Both the position numbers and the translations under genes were made by a program. This document shows, in pieces, positions 50,601 to 61,244 of a stretch of DNA of 64,000 bases. The notes below the pieces were generated by a model. The model did no database searches. It was not told the origin of the DNA and was given only the letters and a program-made list of their open reading frames with translations. Position 1 is the stretch's first letter. Every line of letters starts with the position of its first letter. The stretch is from positions 62,001-126,000 of the forward strand of contig JAQGBZ010000071.1 of assembly GCA_034687125.1 (NCBI GenBank), written 5' to 3'. Source of the DNA: Neelides folsomi. Taxonomy: Eukaryota > Arthropoda > Collembola > Neelipleona > Neelidae.

Positions 50601-53600
50601 AAATGAAGGGAATTGTGGGGGACGGCGAAGAGTTGTCAATTAAAAAACGCAATTAGTTGCAATTAAGACGACTTTTGCCCTTTGAGAGAAAAGCTCATAA
50701 GGCAATTTCTTCCTCCTGTCTAGACTGGATGGGAAGTTCGGAGTATGGAAAGTCTGGTAGCAATTTGGCGTGGCCGTAATCCCATTATTTCTTTCCACCC
50801 ATCTCCCTTCTAATAATTAAATTAACCCGAACTTTCACAATTTATTTCGGTGTTGGCGTCCCTATTTAAACTCCCATTTTGTGATATCGTTGTATGAGGA
50901 ATGCGCCAACGAGGCCTCATATGACTTTACAATCCCCATTAATTAAATTAGGTAATAGAATAATATTGCTATTGATTTCTCAACAAGTTTCATACAAAAC
51001 GATTGTACCTAAATGATTATAAATTAATTAGTCTCGCTTAAACATGACAAAGGATGGGATTATTCGCGTTGAACACTCCAGGGGAGTATGTGCCCAATTT
51101 GAATTTATGAACCGTAAAAGGAGAAGATATTCTCCAAGTGATAGAGAGAATTTAAAGGAAGGAAATGAGAAATCTGGATAATGAGAAGATATTCCTTGTT
51201 AGTAATTAATTAAATAGGAAGAAGATATATAAAATTTCATACGACTCGAGTAAACACAGAACGGGGGAGTCTTAAGTTAGTTAATGGATTGGTCAAACGA
51301 GAGAAATATAGTGAGGAGTTACCCTAAGAATATCCGATGCACTAATCGTATTACGACTCCGAACTAACTAGTCAAGGGACTTTAATTATAATTGAATGGC
51401 AAAGCGAATGAGAGAATCCTAAAGGGATTTCCAAATTCTCCAATTCCACACAACTCTTAAACACATATAATATAGACTGTTAATATGATAATAAATTCCC
51501 CTTATGAATTGAAAGATAATAAAGCTATATTACTTACCGACGAACCACTTGAGGCGAGCAGGCGGGTTCCCGTATCTGCTAATACATTTCACCGATGCAC
51601 GTTGGCCGGTTTGAACAGTGAGATTTTTCCCAGTCACGATCAGCGTTCCGTTAAACTCGATTGAAGGTGCATTAGGAGGGACTGAAAATTCAAAAACACG
51701 TTTATTATATATTTTTTCAATAATAAATACCAATCATAAATATTTCGTTAAATGAGAAAAAAGGATAAGGAAATGTTCGAGATTTGAAAAAGGAAAATGC
51801 GTTTTAAGATTCATTTCTTAATCTTCCTAAGAGCTCCGATCCTCTCGCATTATATCTTGGAACGTTTGAGATTATAGTAAACACTTCCCATGTATTATAT
51901 TTCATGTATGATATATTTGGCATATGAATTTCCTCCAACAGACCCTTTTTTGCATATTGGCGATTAAGGTGGAAAAGTTACGAGCCGATGCTCCAAATAA
52001 AGTTCCAAGCCTCTTTCGTGCATTTACATCATTGATATAAAAGATTATGTGGGAGAAATGGAGAGGAGAATGAAGGAATAAATGAGTGGGGTAATGAAGA
52101 AAATCTTATAATAACTCATTTCCAACTTTTATTCTAATCCTCTTTTGAGTTTAAGGGAACCTGACTCCTCCTGACTTCTATTGCCTACTTCCCTCCTGAA
52201 TTATGAGGAGAGACGGAAGGATCCGCCCAGGCTGAAAAAGGAAATTCACCCATTTCAATCCCCTTTTGCATGAGAGAATTCAATTGTATCTTGTTTATTA
52301 AAAAGCTCTTCCTATTTCTTTCTTATATCATTACTATATCATGATATATGGGATTATATGGGAATATAAAAGGGTTCTTCTCTCCGCTCCACCTCCTTCC
52401 AAGGCTGACAGGAGAAATTTGTGCAAACAAAGACATCGCTGAAGATATTGAAAATTTGTAATCACAAAAACTCCCTCAACATAAAGAAATGATTATTTTC
52501 TTCATACTCGCCAATTGTGCCATTCTTCTTTTGGGCGGAGAAACAAGGTGAGTGAAATCTCGGTGACTTTCGTGTGTGAAGGATCCACTTACATTGTGTT
52601 ACAAATTACAATATTAAGATCATTATGGGAGTTTCTCTTCATTAAAGTGAACCGTTTAAATGCATTGTGGAAAAGTATGTAAATTTTCGAATAAATCTAT
52701 TTCAACTTTTATTTATAATGATGGTTAATTGACATAAATATTTATGCAAAATAAAATTAAAATAAATTGTTTGTCAAAACAACGGTTTTGTATATTTTTA
52801 AATATTTAAAAATGATTGAATTATTTATATTTATAAATGAATAAAACAATCAATATAATTGAATATAATTAAATCAATATAATTAAATTTTCTCTGTATT
52901 ACAGAGAAAATTTAATTTTCAATTTCACCGAGAAGGCAAATCTCGCGAACCATTCGTGCACGCTTATTCAATTACCAAACTTGCTTCCAAAATTTATGAA
53001 TTGTAAGAGCGATAGGCATATCTAAATACGTGAAACTACAACTTTAGTAATGTACATGTTTAGTTGAATTCACAAGTTATATTCCAATATAATATCTGTA
53101 TAACACTCACTCTACACTAAACCTTCTTCATTTGCATGATGGAAATTTCTATTATGAATCGAGTCGTTTTCCAATTTATTGTCCATGATAATAATTCTCC
53201 TTCGGTTGGGAAGTGGCGTTGATCAATCGATCTATTCATGGTCTCTTTCCCTCTTAATAATTGAATTAGGTGAAGAAGTTGAAAGCTGTTTGTAAACGTG
53301 TGAAAATGAGTGTGTGAACAAGAAAAATTCCCTCGTTCAAAGACGGCAGATATCATACGCATCTCATCCTCGTCAATTTCAATTGACACGAAAGGGAGAA
53401 TTGTCCAAACAGGGTAATAAAGATAAACTACTTCCCCAGACACAACTCCCTTCACATGTTTATCCAGGTAAACAGCCGTAGTCCAACGTTAGAAAAAAAG
53501 TCTATGAAAAAGATCGAGCCCAAGATCTCATGTCGAGAAAATTAGAATTCTGCAAATGTTAACATTCCACCTTAAGGCATTATTATAATAGGATGAGATT

Positions 53601-56600
53601 TGGTTCGACAGGAGAGGACCTTCGAAGGAATCACATAAAAATGGAATGGGAATCTACCTGCGGCAGCAATTGCTTAATGTCAAAGCAGCCAGGGTATAAA
53701 ACTCCCCATTTTTTAGCAAATGCCATTGACATTTTTATGCTGACCGAACCATATTTTATGACTCTCACTCTCGTAGATCCTCCGTTTTCCAATAATCGGA
53801 AAGTTCAACTCACACTCAATGCCCCTTAAAGTCTCCACGGGATGATTCTATGAATCTATTTACAATTCTAAGTGAGTGTACGAAAAAATAAAAGCCCCCA
53901 TAATCCCGCCTCCTTTTGGCCTTTAAAAATCAATTAGAGACGACACCACACATGTTTGACCATCACATTTAGCGTCTATCTCCTAACGAGCAAAGGCCCA
54001 TCTCTTATCTTCACTTAAAAGAAATGTAATGTCTGCAAACGTGTTAAATTCTATCTGGGAACTCGTCGTAAATTTACGGAGAAAGTTGAGGCTAATTACC
54101 TCCACGATACCTCCACGATAAATTAAAGGGAGAGGATGCAAAGTTGGAATCTCGCACATTGTGCAAACTCCTCCATAATCATTCCCTGGGCTTGAAGTGT
54201 GAAAGAAAAGACAAATGAGGAAGTCGTTTTTGAATCTTCCCTATTTTCATCCCATGCCCCATCAATATATACTCGCCCTACAAGTTTCTCACATTCTGGG
54301 AAACTCGGAATTCTAAGTGGGACGAGGAGATGCAAATACTCAAGAAGGATTCCTCATCAATCGCCTCTTCATCGATCCAAACATCTCTTCACGTTCTTCA
54401 AGTTCTTTGAAAATATTTTATAATCAAGACGTCTTCGCCTCCTTGGTCTCAAAAAACTCAAGGAGTCAGATTACACGACTTTACAAACGGAGAGCCACCA
54501 CGAGGAAAATATGGAAATTCGGAATTCTGAGTACTTTTTTTGTCAAAAGGCCGTAAAACAGTCAGAAAGGACTCTCATAAGAGAACTTTGAAACTTGAAG
54601 AGGGAAAAAGGAGTAAAAAAGGAAGACCATAATTCAAAAGTCAAGTGAGCGGGAAGCTAATAATGTAGATTGTAATGGGATATCCCTTTAAATGTGGACC
54701 GTCGGATCTCATACAATAAAAATATTTGCTCATCTTTTGTGCATAAAGAAGGGCCCAAGCTCCTGACATCTTTTTATTACAATGGTCGGCTCGTGTGTAG
54801 AGAAAGGAGGATGAGATGGATGTAATAAACTTTCGTCCAGAGTGAGATGTGAAGGCGGAAGGAAAGGCAAACCTTCTCAACTTGCTCCATAAGAATCTTT
54901 TAAAACCATATTAGCCTTTGTTCAGGCTAAAGAAGCCCCCTTTTGTTTTCACTCCTTCCGCCCGAAACTTGGGTATTTATGCACGGGAAAAAATTCCTGT
55001 TGGGAGAAGCTCTTCCCATAAATAACTCTAACGAGCCATAAATTTGATCTTTGGATCTCCTCGCCATTAATTTGCTACGCGAGGAATTTGTGCAAATGTC
55101 CGGATGTGTTACAGAGGAAATATCGACATTTTCGGGGGTTCCCTTCTCTTAGAAGTGATTTATCCGTTGAGGCCGATGGGTCGTTGGGCCGTGATGCCGC
55201 CGTGGGTCGAACCCCACTTTATGAAAGTCCCTCATTATGCGGAGACGAAGGAAGGACCCGCTCCCTCTCCGCCACACATTCCCCATTCAGTTGACGAAGG
55301 TCGTAAATTACGACAATAAATATTTCTGATCTCCAATCGAGATTACGAGGACCAGCTCATATGCATAATTGGGGAAGAGAGATATGGAGAGGATTGAAAT
55401 TACATTTACCAACAGGAGAATCCATCCATTTCCCCTCCTTACTCCAACTGTTACACATTTTGCCTTCATGTGGGTTTCGGAGGTGAAGTGGGCTGACTAA
55501 GTGAGCACAAGATCCCAAGTTTCAACTCATACCCTTACACAAAGTCTGAGATTTCTTTAAGGGCGGATTCGAAAGAGACAGTGGGAGTTGGTCCACGTGC
55601 TCCCCCTCATAATGGATGGTAAGAAAATAGAGCTCTTGAACCCCTTTTGTGCTTACTGGATGAGAAGGAAATGGAAAAGATTCTCAATTTTCCCTTTAAA
55701 ATATTTGACATGCAATCTTCTTTAACCTTTTTTATCCTCAAAATTCGATTTCCCCACTCGGGATACTAGGGGAATGAAGGGAGTTAGAGATGATGGTAGT
55801 TTAGTAGTAGTTTGGGTTGCGCCCTTGTCTTCACCAGATTGACATTAGCTGGATGGTGGATGAAGATGTAGTGGGAGGTTGCTGGAGAGCTTGAGGAACC
55901 TTCGAGTGAATTATGGGAACCGCATACGTGTCTATTCGTTTGTGACCAAATCGGAGGAGTCTGCTTGAAAACCACATCCGAAGGGCTAAAAAAACTTAAT
56001 GACTCTATTTAAGGGAAACGGGGAAGTGCCGGAGAAAATTGGGGATAAAATCTCCATCTGCCCAGAGAGAACCTTGAATTATCCTCTGCCCTCATCTCCA
56101 GTAAATCTCTCACTTCCCAAGCTAGAAAAATTAAATTAAGCCTTTAAGAACCTACCACTAACAGGGAAGCGACTCCGATATATTTCTCCATGTTTCTTCT
56201 TCAAGTCGACCCCATCAATCCCTCCTTCCACGTCTAATGAGATGTAGTGGTGAAAAAAGTGTGGAATGGGAATGTATCAGTGTGTATAAATATTCTCCTT
56301 CTTCACTTCCAATAAGTTGGTAACATTAATAAAGCCCCTTTGAACATGTTGAAATGTATTGGAGGGAAATGAGATATGCATAATGTTTTTTTAACATTCT
56401 CAAATTACGAGATCACAACTCGCAAATCTTGAAGTTATTGCCCGAGAAATGAGTTTAAATCGAAGGAATGAGCTCAATAAATTCCCATCGCTCCATTGAA
56501 GAGGGCCGGGAAGGGCCGGGAGGAAAATAAAAATATCAATTTATTACTCAAGAGACAAGGGAATTAAACTCAGGTCAGACATGTTCCAATGAACGGAGAA

Positions 56601-59600
56601 CCGAACTTGTCTTTCCCTCCTCGCTTCACCTATTTTACATCCTTTGAATCTTCGTGTTTAACGTCAAATTATTTCTCTTTCTTCCTTGACAGAGAAATGA
56701 ATTGGTTGTTGGGCCAAAGGAGTTCATCCGATTTTCGAAGGGAATAATCGGGGGGAGCATGCGATGGAATGCAATTATTAATAAATGGATCACATTCTAG
56801 CCTTCCTCGCTCCTTCCTATTAACTTTAACTCCATAAAACGAAAGACAAAAGGAAGGCTCAACTTCACGACTCACATTGTTATTCCAAAAGGATTTTCAT
56901 ATAAATAATGCATTGGCTCTTCGTAGAGTAAATAAAGTATAGGGAACATACTGAGGAAAATATCATATCCCAACTTGACCGTTTCCCTTTCTTCTGAGGA
57001 AAGGCATTGAAGTAAGTTAAGAAAATAATAAAAAATGTTGTTACAACACACGATTTCTCCATTTCATACTGAATGAGATTTGAGTGCGAACTCCGAATTT
57101 CAATTGAATGGAATCAAAGTAAAGGCGTGGGCGAGGTCTAAGAATATTCGAGCATCATTGAGCTGTTCCTGGTTGAGAAGAAGAAACAAAATTGAAGTTT
57201 GGATTTGCCAACAACACACAGCTTTGGACTTTGGATATTCTGCATATGTGTGTGTGTGTGCGCGTTTTACATAAATATACTCACAGTTCACACACATCGC
57301 CATAATGTGTTTTCGGATACTTAAAATGCTCCCAGATTGCACACACTAAACACAAAAGAGTACTTTGTTCAAATGTATTGGAAGTTGGGATGAAAGTTAT
57401 TGGAAGTGTCGGTAAATAAAATAAGGAATCTTTTACACTTCGCCATTTGAACCCCCAGATCATAAAAGGAAAAAAAGAAGTATAATTATTGGAGAAAATA
57501 GGATTGAGCAGAGCGTCATTGAATCAGTCGAATCTTTGTCATTCGCAATTCCTTCCAAACTGGTCCTCGAAACATGAAACGTCGAATGGTATGAAGGTGA
57601 GCATAAAAGAATTCTCTTATTTGCACACCAGCAGGAGCTCTCATTTACTTTTATCGTTACCTCTACAATAAACATTGAAATCGATAGTTTTCTCTCTTAC
57701 AGGTACATATTCCCGAGAGAGGAAAATAAAGCAATTTACTTCCCGCTAAAAAACCACTCACTCGGTCGTGATTGAGATAAATCAAAAGTGGAAATAATGA
57801 AAAAGTACACTATAGACACAAAATTCCTCCTAAGTATGTTAGCTCAAGTGTCTCTAAAAATGCTCAAACGAGGTTGAAGTGGGAGTGGAGGGAATTTGGA
57901 GTAGTCGGACGAGACGAAACGGAAGATAAAAGTGTATCTATAAAGTGTGGAAGAGGAGAAAAATCCTTTGTTTCAAATTGGAAACGGAAGCCTTTCGCTG
58001 GAATTCAAAACCATTTCTCCTCCTTTGGATTCGAGCATTCGCGATAGGATTAAATATTAATGAACGGTATCCCACGAACGCCTCTTGCCTAAGATCTCAA
58101 ACGTGTCTTGCATTCACTTGGAATGTGTGTTCTCTATATCCGAAATTAAAACCTTCGCCCCTTTCTTACCTCATCATAAATTTAACTCCTCAGCTTTCAC
58201 TGACATTGAGTTTAATTCACCTTAAGTAGTCGCTCTGTCACTCTCCTTTTTAATTTTTCATTAAAGTTTTTCAAATCCAAACTTTGCCTTTTTCTCTTTA
58301 ACCTCGCAGATTTGCAATTTTTTCTTCATAAGATTAAAAATATGGAAAATTTAAATTTCAAATAATCTCGCTCAATAATCGGGACGAGCTCTTTCTCTCG
58401 GAAAGGAGAAAACGTCATATGATGTTCGCCCTTTCAATTCCTCACTAAATGCCTTTACCTATATCAAGACGTTGTAGTGAAGACTTTTCCCTTACCAAGC
58501 TCGGATATTCCTCCTACTACTTTTATACAAATAGGACCGTCTGTAGGGAGAAACATTAATCTTGTGCCCTGAACAGATGAGAGAATAAATAAGCTAAAAT
58601 GATTCCAAGCCGCCCCAAGCTACCACTTTTCCTCTTTAGTGAAAATATTGGATTAAAAGTAATTTCTTCCCATACACCCGAGAGTTCGAATATGAGTGGA
58701 GTTGGGAAAGAGAAACTCTTTAATGAAATTTGGCAGGATCCTAAAAAATATGTATAGGTACATGGATAAAGTCATATATACTCCCCTACACTCTTAACAC
58801 AACTGAACTTTTTATAGACATTTCCACTGGAGATTAACTCACTTTTAAATTCTCACTTAACTTGGCCAATTTCCGTATCAAATAGAAATTGATCTCATTC
58901 CATAATCCTGTTCAAGTTCTTCATCAAATCTCAGAACCGTCTTCTCTTTCAATTAAGTTCCTCGAATATACCCATTTATCATTTTAATATTGATTAATTG
59001 ACGGCTATAAAGTGGGTATATAAAAATATATAAAGTTTCCCTCGAATCCAACATGTTCCTTTCCTTGACATCAAAAGCTCAAAATCAACGAAGCGCCAAA
59101 GATCCCATTAATTAATTCGAAAAATCGTTGGGTCGAAAACGCAGTTGCTGTCACGTACAAACCCCTGAGTTCAATCTGTCATGGAGAAAGAGGAATGCAA
59201 TCAAAATCAGAGGGGGACAAAGGAGGGCATGAGAATGCGGGCAGGTGCGAATCGGGTCATTTTATTGCTAATCAAGAGGGAGAGGCTGAAAGAGAGTGAT
59301 GGCTCCCATACACGACGACTCTTTGTGAAACTCATTCATTTGAAGGGACAGAAGCTGAGGATTCTCTTTCCATGTGGTGAGACTTTTCTTCCCCGCCTGA
59401 GAATCTCAGCTTGAGCCCACTACAATTCCGACTTTTAGAGTTGGGTGAGCGGAGGCACTTCACCTCCACTTTCATTATACTCCTCTTCAATTCATCTTCT
59501 CAAATTGACATGGAATGCCACAACAAGTTTTTACACGGGTGTTTGGGCCAGAGCACATACGATTTTCACTCAATCGCCCCCCATTCCACTTCAAATCCTC

Positions 59601-61244
59601 CACTTGAAAAGCTCTTCGTTCTCACGCAGAATGAATGTAAATCCTTTTATTCAAAGGTATGTACTGGTATAATTATAAATTAATTTTAATTGCTAGATTT
59701 CTTACTATTTTTGTTATTATTAACTAAAAACTACTTCTAGCTTACTTTCTACTTTTTGGATGTCTGTTAATAATTTAATAAGAAAAATTAAATAATGCCA
59801 ATGAAACATGTGATACGTGTAAGGTCAAAATGAGAAATATTATGAAGCTATGAAGGGTGTTAAGATCGATGGGATGAAACGGTGCTAAAGAGTTAAGAGG
59901 TGACATACATCGGATATGAAGATAACGCAGATGAAAAGATGAAGGATCCGTCAAGAAGTGAGATTCCTTCCTATTATTGTTCAAGTTGGTTAAATTGAGG
60001 ATTAGGGAGTGAAGTGACAGGTGACAGGGGGAAAAGCTTATGAGCCTCAGATGACAAAACGCAAAAGAGATTATGTGTGAGGATTTCATATCTTTTCGGA
60101 GAGATGAAGGGAGTTGAGAGATAAGGAGAAGAGATAAGGGACGAGTCCCTGGAGTGAGAATTCCTACCTCGGACGACGAGCTTGACGGGGCGGGAGGTGA
60201 GGGCGTCTTGGGCTGCAAAGTCCGATGCCGTCACTTGGCACTCCCACTCCCCATCGTCATACTCCAGAGCTGCGTTGAGGATTCGGATGCTGCAGTCACC
60301 CACGTCCGGGTTCCCAGCCCATTCGTATTTACCAAGATAGATCCCGACAGGCTGGAATGGAACAAGACAAAATATTTACATAAACCCCATACAATTTTCC
60401 TTTACAACCAATTGTCTTAAAATTCCTTACTTTTAAATGGCTACTTAACATAAACGGTTTCAGTCATTAAATGTTTTTCATTAACCTATGATATTGTCTT
60501 TTAATAAAATTGCCCTTTGCAGGTCCACATCCCAGGCATTTTAATTATTATTATGAAATTATTTTATAGAAGAAAGGGGGCATTTAAGTGTTAAAATAAT
60601 CTTAAATTTTCTCTTATCTTTAAAAGGAAAGCTATTCAGAAAATGAAGATAGGAATGGCATTTTCTTTTAGTAATTATAAAAGTGCTTCGGAAAGAATGG
60701 GGTTACAAGAAAGGGTAACGTTCATTCATAATTACAGAAGCGGGGGCTAATCCTGGAAAATTGGTCCGTTGAGCTTTTGTTCTCTTAAAAAAATTTTATG
60801 TAACTTTTACTACACAAGATTCTTTGAGATTAGGGGAGAGAAGAAAAAAAGAGATCCCTTCAACCCGGGTTTGGATTAAGGATCGAGACATAAGCTGTCT
60901 CAATTATTTCTCATCCCTATTCTGAGCCTGTGTTCGAGTTCCGCCTCTTTTTCCCTCGCCCGTAAATCCAAAGAGGAAGAGATGAAATGTGAACATTAAT
61001 GCTAATTAGATCAAACATTTCAACAAGAGTTATGAATATAACCTACTATAAATAAAAACCATTCGGGTAATTGAAACGACTCAATAAAAAGAGATATAAA
61101 TGTTAAAAATACTCACTTTTCCATCTTTCTGCCACGAGCATTGGCCTTTTTTGCTAAATATTTTGCATGTGAGGCGCATCTCCTGTCCGGGATTCACTTC
61201 GCTGTAATCAGGTTGTTTCTCAAATTGCTGAGCCGCGTAGCTAA
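32384..61244 (-). CDS. Five-Ig-domain type I transmembrane adhesion receptor (Fasciclin-III/IRRE-like), gene span; 5' end missing
   Basis: Thirteen minus-strand exons: 61244-61117, 60351-60168, 51681-51538, 49745-49554, 44051-43903, 43635-43524, 42164-41877, 38126-37942, 36207-36075 (or from 36201), 35990-35877, 33880-33847, 33463-33322, 32614-32384. All twelve junctions agree in phase, giving about 677 aa without the signal peptide. Domain order: Ig1 with an extra intradomain Cys, Ig2, Ig3, Ig4, Ig5 without the usual second Cys, one membrane helix, and a tail of about 150 aa with two tyrosine motifs. Resemblance to Drosophila Fasciclin III lies in the unusual Cys-poor membrane-proximal Ig domain and the helix followed by WCF; Fasciclin III has only three Ig domains, whereas IRRE/nephrin-like receptors have five or more. 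The role is most likely homophilic or heterophilic cell-cell adhesion at the plasma membrane (inference). The signal-peptide exon presumably lies right of 61244, perhaps beyond the window. Confidence 0.85.
33322..33463 (-). CDS. Receptor exon: cytoplasmic tail, proximal part
   Basis: Acceptor TTTATAG, donor GTAGTG. It encodes EKSDMDGSMREGKSGFATIP, FGRGNKTRPPDPILPPDF and HIMK: acidic then basic, with proline motifs that could bind SH3 or similar domains (inference). Exit is phase 0. Confidence 0.82.
33847..33880 (-). CDS. Receptor micro-exon (34 nt), juxtamembrane
   Basis: Acceptor CTTTTCCAG, donor GTAAGG. It encodes only RGDFKPTDLE between split Gln and Ser codons; joined, the tail reads CFSQRGDFKPTDLESEKSD. 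Without it the frame would shift, so it is constitutive or a regulated switch. Confidence 0.82.
33881..35876. other. Receptor intron between the membrane and juxtamembrane exons
   Basis: No exon is supported in about 2 kb. The frames at 34343-34717 plus show no family resemblance or usable splice sites. Confidence 0.5.
35877..35990 (-). CDS. Receptor exon: transmembrane helix
   Basis: Acceptor TTTGCAG, donor GTGAGT. After DPVS comes MATVIGVIIGCLILLVIVVM and IILYAF, about 24 hydrophobic residues, then the basic stop-transfer KAEKWCFS. The exon leaves one base of a Gln codon. Confidence 0.92.
36075..36207 (-). CDS. Receptor exon: C-terminal part of Ig domain 5
   Basis: Two in-phase acceptors (before GCC at 36207 or CGG at 36201) are possible. 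It encodes RDDCYEARLRVSRADTADSR and YYLRVENSRGSDKYSIILQV. The F strand has Tyr-Tyr-Leu-Arg where a Cys is expected, as in the third Ig domain of Fasciclin III. A Cys in RDDCYE may serve instead. Donor GTGAGT. Confidence 0.85.
37942..38126 (-). CDS. Receptor exon: N-terminal part of Ig domain 5
   Basis: Acceptor TTTATACAG, donor GTTCGT (weak, but the frame stops soon after it). It encodes APQVLRHAVEREVAVEKGSD, VLSVVFCSNPGPSKAVWEW and GYDLGRYSAEKIDK. A B-strand Cys and Trp are present. Exit is phase 0. Confidence 0.85.
41877..42164 (-). CDS. Receptor exon: complete Ig domain 4
   Basis: Acceptor TCTTCCAG, donor GTGAGC. One exon holds the whole domain: PPKIVRVGPERMVIAALNN, LVCQAEGNPQPSYQWLQ, then YDYQGKYFCKAKN and IDLNVV. 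Both disulfide Cys and the Trp are present, and there are sequons at NIT and NGT. Confidence 0.9.
43524..43635 (-). CDS. Receptor exon: C-terminal part of Ig domain 3
   Basis: Acceptor TATTATAG, donor GTAAGG. It encodes EAVSFQPLVRRHAGSYTCEA followed by KNFLGTS and VDIDVK: a standard F-G hairpin (Gly-x-Tyr-x-Cys). Confidence 0.88.
43903..44051 (-). CDS. Receptor exon: N-terminal part of Ig domain 3
   Basis: Acceptor GGTTGCAG, donor GTAACT. It encodes GPVVKLVGAPDGDLEE and TVTLRCLADANPPATIVWRK with B-strand Cys and core Trp. Exit is phase 0. Confidence 0.88.
44052..49553. other. Receptor intron, 5.5 kb
   Basis: The flanking exons fit in phase directly, so no exon is required. No gene is seen on the plus strand. 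Confidence 0.5.
49554..49745 (-). CDS. Receptor exon: C-terminal half of Ig domain 2
   Basis: Acceptor TTTTTACAG, donor GTAAGT. It encodes GEEEVVGVNQTNKTEED, then ILDYTFQKGQNGKPLRCVAV with the F-strand Cys and QVVLDIQ. The pattern is that of a C2-type domain as found second in Fasciclin III and nectin-like receptors. Confidence 0.87.
51538..51681 (-). CDS. Receptor exon: N-terminal half of Ig domain 2
   Basis: Acceptor TTTTCAG, donor GTAAGT. It encodes PPNAPSIEFNGTLIVTGKNL and the B-C region ASVKCISRYGNPPARLKWFV with conserved Cys and Trp. It contains N-glycosylation sequons (NGT, NLT). It enters and leaves with split codons that match the flanking exons. Confidence 0.88.
52365..52372 (+). 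promoter_or_regulatory. TATA box of the putative nested gene
   Basis: TATAAAAG, a perfect TATA consensus, lies 117 bases before the signal-peptide ATG at 52489, leaving room for a TSS near 52395 and a 5' UTR of about 95 bases. It is on the strand opposite to the receptor gene and deep in its intron. Confidence 0.45.
52489..53025 (+). CDS. Putative nested secreted-protein gene inside the receptor intron
   Basis: Exon 1 (52489-52547) encodes MIIFFILANCAILLLGGET, a textbook signal peptide, and ends AG before a strong donor, GTGAGT. Exon 2 begins at 52905 after ttctctgtattacag and restores the frame (AG|A Arg): ENLIFNFTEKANLANHSCTL, IQLPNLLPKFMN. It then either reads through CKSDRHI to TAA at 53023-53025 (59 aa) or is spliced again at GTAAGA (53003), leaving one base. 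Two N-glycosylation sequons (NFT, NHS) suit a secreted product. No third exon could be fixed; one possible later segment is SNAIDIFMLTEPYFMTLTLV near 53718-53829. TATA box, signal peptide, donor and phase-matched acceptor together argue against chance, but no family is recognised. Confidence 0.45.
52881..52917. repeat. Perfect 18-bp inverted repeat with 1-nt spacer
   Basis: The arm aattaaattttctctgta (52881-52898) is followed by one t and its exact reverse complement (52900-52917). The structure spans the 3' splice site of the putative nested gene: polypyrimidine tract in one arm, AG and first exon bases in the other. Confidence 0.95.
57247..57264 (+). repeat. TG dinucleotide microsatellite
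   Basis: Seven TG units followed by cgcg within a receptor intron. Confidence 0.9.
60168..60351 (-). CDS. Receptor exon: C-terminal half of Ig domain 1
   Basis: Acceptor TTCCAG, donor GTAGGA. It starts PVGIYLGKYEWAGNPDVGDC and carries DDGEWECQVTASDF, the F-strand Asp-x-Gly-x-Trp-x-Cys signature, then VKLVVR. The Cys in GDCS may pair with the extra Cys in GQCSW of the preceding exon. Exit phase is 1. Confidence 0.88.
61117..61244 (-). CDS. Receptor exon: N-terminal half of Ig domain 1
   Basis: Acceptor ATTATACAG, donor GTGAGT. The exon encodes SYAAQQFEKQPDYSEVNPGQ, then MRLTCKIF with the B-strand Cys and GQCSWQKDGK with the core Trp. It enters with 2 nt of a codon and leaves in phase 0. SYAA followed by a charged stretch looks like the start of the mature protein just after signal cleavage. 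Confidence 0.85.

Larger units (their letters stand above)
51682..60167. other. Longest receptor intron (8.5 kb), hosting the putative nested gene
   Basis: Apart from 52365-53025 no exon is supported. Open frames such as 53117-53455 minus, 53593-53829 plus and 55104-55319 plus have no recognisable domains. A (TG)7 tract followed by cgcg lies at 57247-57264. Confidence 0.45.

Noticed and set aside
53117..53455. 112-codon minus-strand frame in the receptor intron as a cassette exon
   Set aside because: It begins with GTG, has no Ig or other motif, and the flanking receptor exons already join in phase without it.
55104..55319. Plus-strand frame with PLRPMGRWAVMPPWVEPHF
   Set aside because: It looks faintly protein-like, but two frames are open at once, there is no family match, and no splice link to the nested gene was found.
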